DNA from: Bacteroidales bacterium
Lineage (GTDB): Bacteria; Bacteroidota; Bacteroidia; Bacteroidales; Muribaculaceae
Reading direction: 5' to 3'
Assembly: GCA_014800065.1 (NCBI GenBank)
Contig: JAAVGX010000022.1
Coordinates: forward strand, 5,265-19,967
Length of the DNA: 14,703 bases
How positions within the stretch are numbered: the stretch's first letter is position 1; every line of letters starts with the position of its first letter. Shown in pieces: positions 14,325 to 14,703 of the stretch. The notes under the pieces are model-generated. The model did no database searches, was not told the DNA's origin, and worked only from the letters and a program-made list of their open reading frames with translations. Position numbers and translations under genes: made by a program.

Positions 14325-14703
14325 ATGATCCTGATTGCTGACTGTGGTAGCACCAAAATCGACTGGTGCGTACTCAACAACCACAAGGTAGAAAAACAGG
14401 TGTTCACCCTTGGAATGAACGCCGTGATGCTTACAGAAGAAGAAATGCGCGGTCGCATCGCCGACGAATTGCTGCCCGAATTGGGCGAACTCGCTGCACA
14501 GGTAAAGGCCATCTATTTCTACGGTGCCGGCTGTATCTCCGTTGAAGTATGCGGAAACGTAGCCCGAGCCCTCAAATCAAATATACCCTCGGCAGAGACA
14601 ATCGAAGTGTACTCAGACCTTCTGGCAGCCGCCCGCGCACTGTGCGGTCATCAGGCCGGTATCGCCTGCATCATGGGCACCGGTTCCAACTCCTGCTACT
14701 ACG
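14325..14703 (+). CDS. BadF/BadG-type amino-sugar kinase, probable MurNAc/GlcNAc kinase (N-terminal fragment)
   Basis: The first 126 codons of an ASKHA-fold sugar kinase are present and the gene leaves the right edge. MILIADCGSTKIDW (1-14) is the phosphate-1 loop with D6, G8 and T10. YFYGAGC (about 67-73) and SDLLAAARALCG (about 96-107) are typical of the BadF/BadG/BcrA/BcrD N-acetylglucosamine kinase family, and CIMGTGSNSCYY (about 115-126) begins the phosphate-2 loop. The family includes MurK of Clostridium and Tannerella, which phosphorylates MurNAc (and GlcNAc) with ATP in the cytoplasm. The upstream permease and NamZ make MurNAc the likely substrate. The ATG at 14325 follows an A-rich leader and is immediately before the DxGxT loop, so the start is secure. 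The C-terminal domain and any following murQ lie outside the window. Confidence 0.82.
   Translation, partial: MILIADCGSTKIDWCVLNNHKVEKQVFTLGMNAVMLTEEEMRGRIADELLPELGELAAQVKAIYFYGAGCISVEVCGNVARALKSNIPSAETIEVYSDLLAAARALCGHQAGIACIMGTGSNSCYY

Overview
The window looks like the chromosome of a Bacteroidales bacterium. Coding GC is moderately high, with strong use of C-ending codons. There are no Shine-Dalgarno sequences, the -7 boxes are of the Bacteroidota TAnnTTTG type, and the gene families are typical of gut Bacteroidota. A Muribaculaceae-like origin fits the base composition, but this is inference.

Layout. At the left edge a minus-strand nadC fragment (1-82) diverges from rlmH (153-626); two mirror-image TACCTTTG boxes lie between them. 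After a 130-base regulatory stretch (promoter, a dyad over the upstream promoter box, a pair of short direct repeats, a 5'-leader hairpin) comes a long run of eight plus-strand genes, tightly spaced and probably at least partly co-transcribed. They are: a secreted zinc N-acetylmuramoyl-L-alanine amidase of the 'xanthan lyase/golvesin' type (757-3708); a family 2 glycosyltransferase with a second, degenerate GT-like half (3748-5211); a DUF4922 HIT-like nucleotidyl transferase/phosphorylase (5211-6143); a SpoIID/LytB-domain protein without a signal peptide (6133-7458); an AmpG/MurT-like MFS permease (7536-8924); a NamZ/DUF1343 lipoprotein (8993-10252); a large FAD/Fe-S D-lactate dehydrogenase-like protein (10264-13059); and a NagX/HGSNAT-like membrane acyltransferase (13056-14237). 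A ninth gene, a BadF-type amino-sugar kinase, probably MurK (14325 onward), is cut by the right edge.

Reading the genes together, this is best explained as a peptidoglycan (murein) salvage locus. The amidase cuts stem peptides from MurNAc. NamZ trims terminal MurNAc from glycan chains outside the cytoplasm. The AmpG/MurT-like permease imports the sugar, and the kinase phosphorylates it. A MurQ etherase, not in this window, would then release GlcNAc-6-P and D-lactate. The FAD/Fe-S enzyme encoded directly after namZ is a natural candidate to oxidise that D-lactate. The glycosyltransferase-DUF4922-SpoIID trio is translationally coupled, appears cytoplasmic and has no assigned role; it is the least explained part. 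Two strong hairpins bracket the permease gene, and a 5'-end hairpin precedes the amidase. No RNA genes, insertion sequences, CRISPR arrays or attachment sites were seen, and no stretch longer than 300 bases lacks a gene.
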